This document shows, one piece after another, positions 15,865 through 16,229 of a stretch of DNA of 16,229 bases. This DNA is from an uncultured Eubacteriales bacterium. GTDB taxonomy: Bacteria > Bacillota > Clostridia > Oscillospirales > Acutalibacteraceae. The stretch spans positions 1 to 16,229 of the forward strand of contig CAQZPH010000017.1 in NCBI GenBank assembly GCA_948933715.1. The letters are read 5' to 3'. The notes below the pieces were generated by a model. The model did no database searches, was not told the DNA's origin, and was given only the letters and a program-made list of their open reading frames with translations. Within the stretch, counting starts at the first letter, position 1. Each line of letters starts with the position of its first letter. Position numbers and translations under genes: made by a program.

Positions 15865-16229
<365 letters not shown>

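Overview
The window looks like chromosomal DNA from a low-GC Firmicute of the class Clostridia. The protein genes are strongly AT-rich, with frequent TTG and GTG starts behind strong GGAGG-type ribosome binding sites. The partial 16S rRNA at the right end carries signatures I associate with Clostridium cluster IV (Oscillospiraceae/Ruminococcaceae-like), for example the GAGAGGTTGAACGGCCACA stretch. That placement is from memory of the family, not from a search. I see no transposase, integrase, phage gene or CRISPR array; this is mainly core chromosome.

Layout. (1) Positions 1-1312: 3' three quarters of gpmI (cofactor-independent phosphoglycerate mutase), cut by the window edge. It converges on (2) an RluA/RluD-family pseudouridine synthase gene on the minus strand (1348-2304). 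A 12-bp perfect hairpin straddling the gpmI stop codon serves as their shared terminator. (3) Positions 2461-7985, plus strand: a DNA-repair operon radC-uvrB-uvrA, ending at a bidirectional terminator (8085-8116). (4) Positions 8133-10763, minus strand: a P-type (SERCA-like, type II) cation ATPase whose M4 ion-binding motif is PSGL rather than PEGL. (5) Positions 10996-15424, plus strand: a glycerol-3-phosphate operon of glpT transporter, GlpA-type FAD dehydrogenase with a [2Fe-2S] tail, a second FAD/NAD-type oxidoreductase and a small four-cysteine DUF1667 protein. (6) Positions 15425-16229: a ribosomal RNA promoter with phased A-tracts, a structured leader, and the first ~365 nt of 16S rRNA.

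How the genes work together. UvrA and UvrB are the damage-recognition parts of nucleotide excision repair; UvrC is not in the window. RadC is a JAMM-domain protein of uncertain function that shares their transcript. The glp genes form a coherent route: GlpT imports sn-glycerol-3-phosphate, and the next three proteins probably oxidise it to dihydroxyacetone phosphate. That product can enter glycolysis, in which GpmI also acts. There is no glpK in the window, so G3P uptake rather than glycerol phosphorylation is the visible entry point.

I found no wholly new system. The points most worth checking are the substituted M4 site of the P-type ATPase, the small Fe-S-like third partner of the G3P dehydrogenase, and the terminator-like hairpin in the rRNA leader just before 16S.
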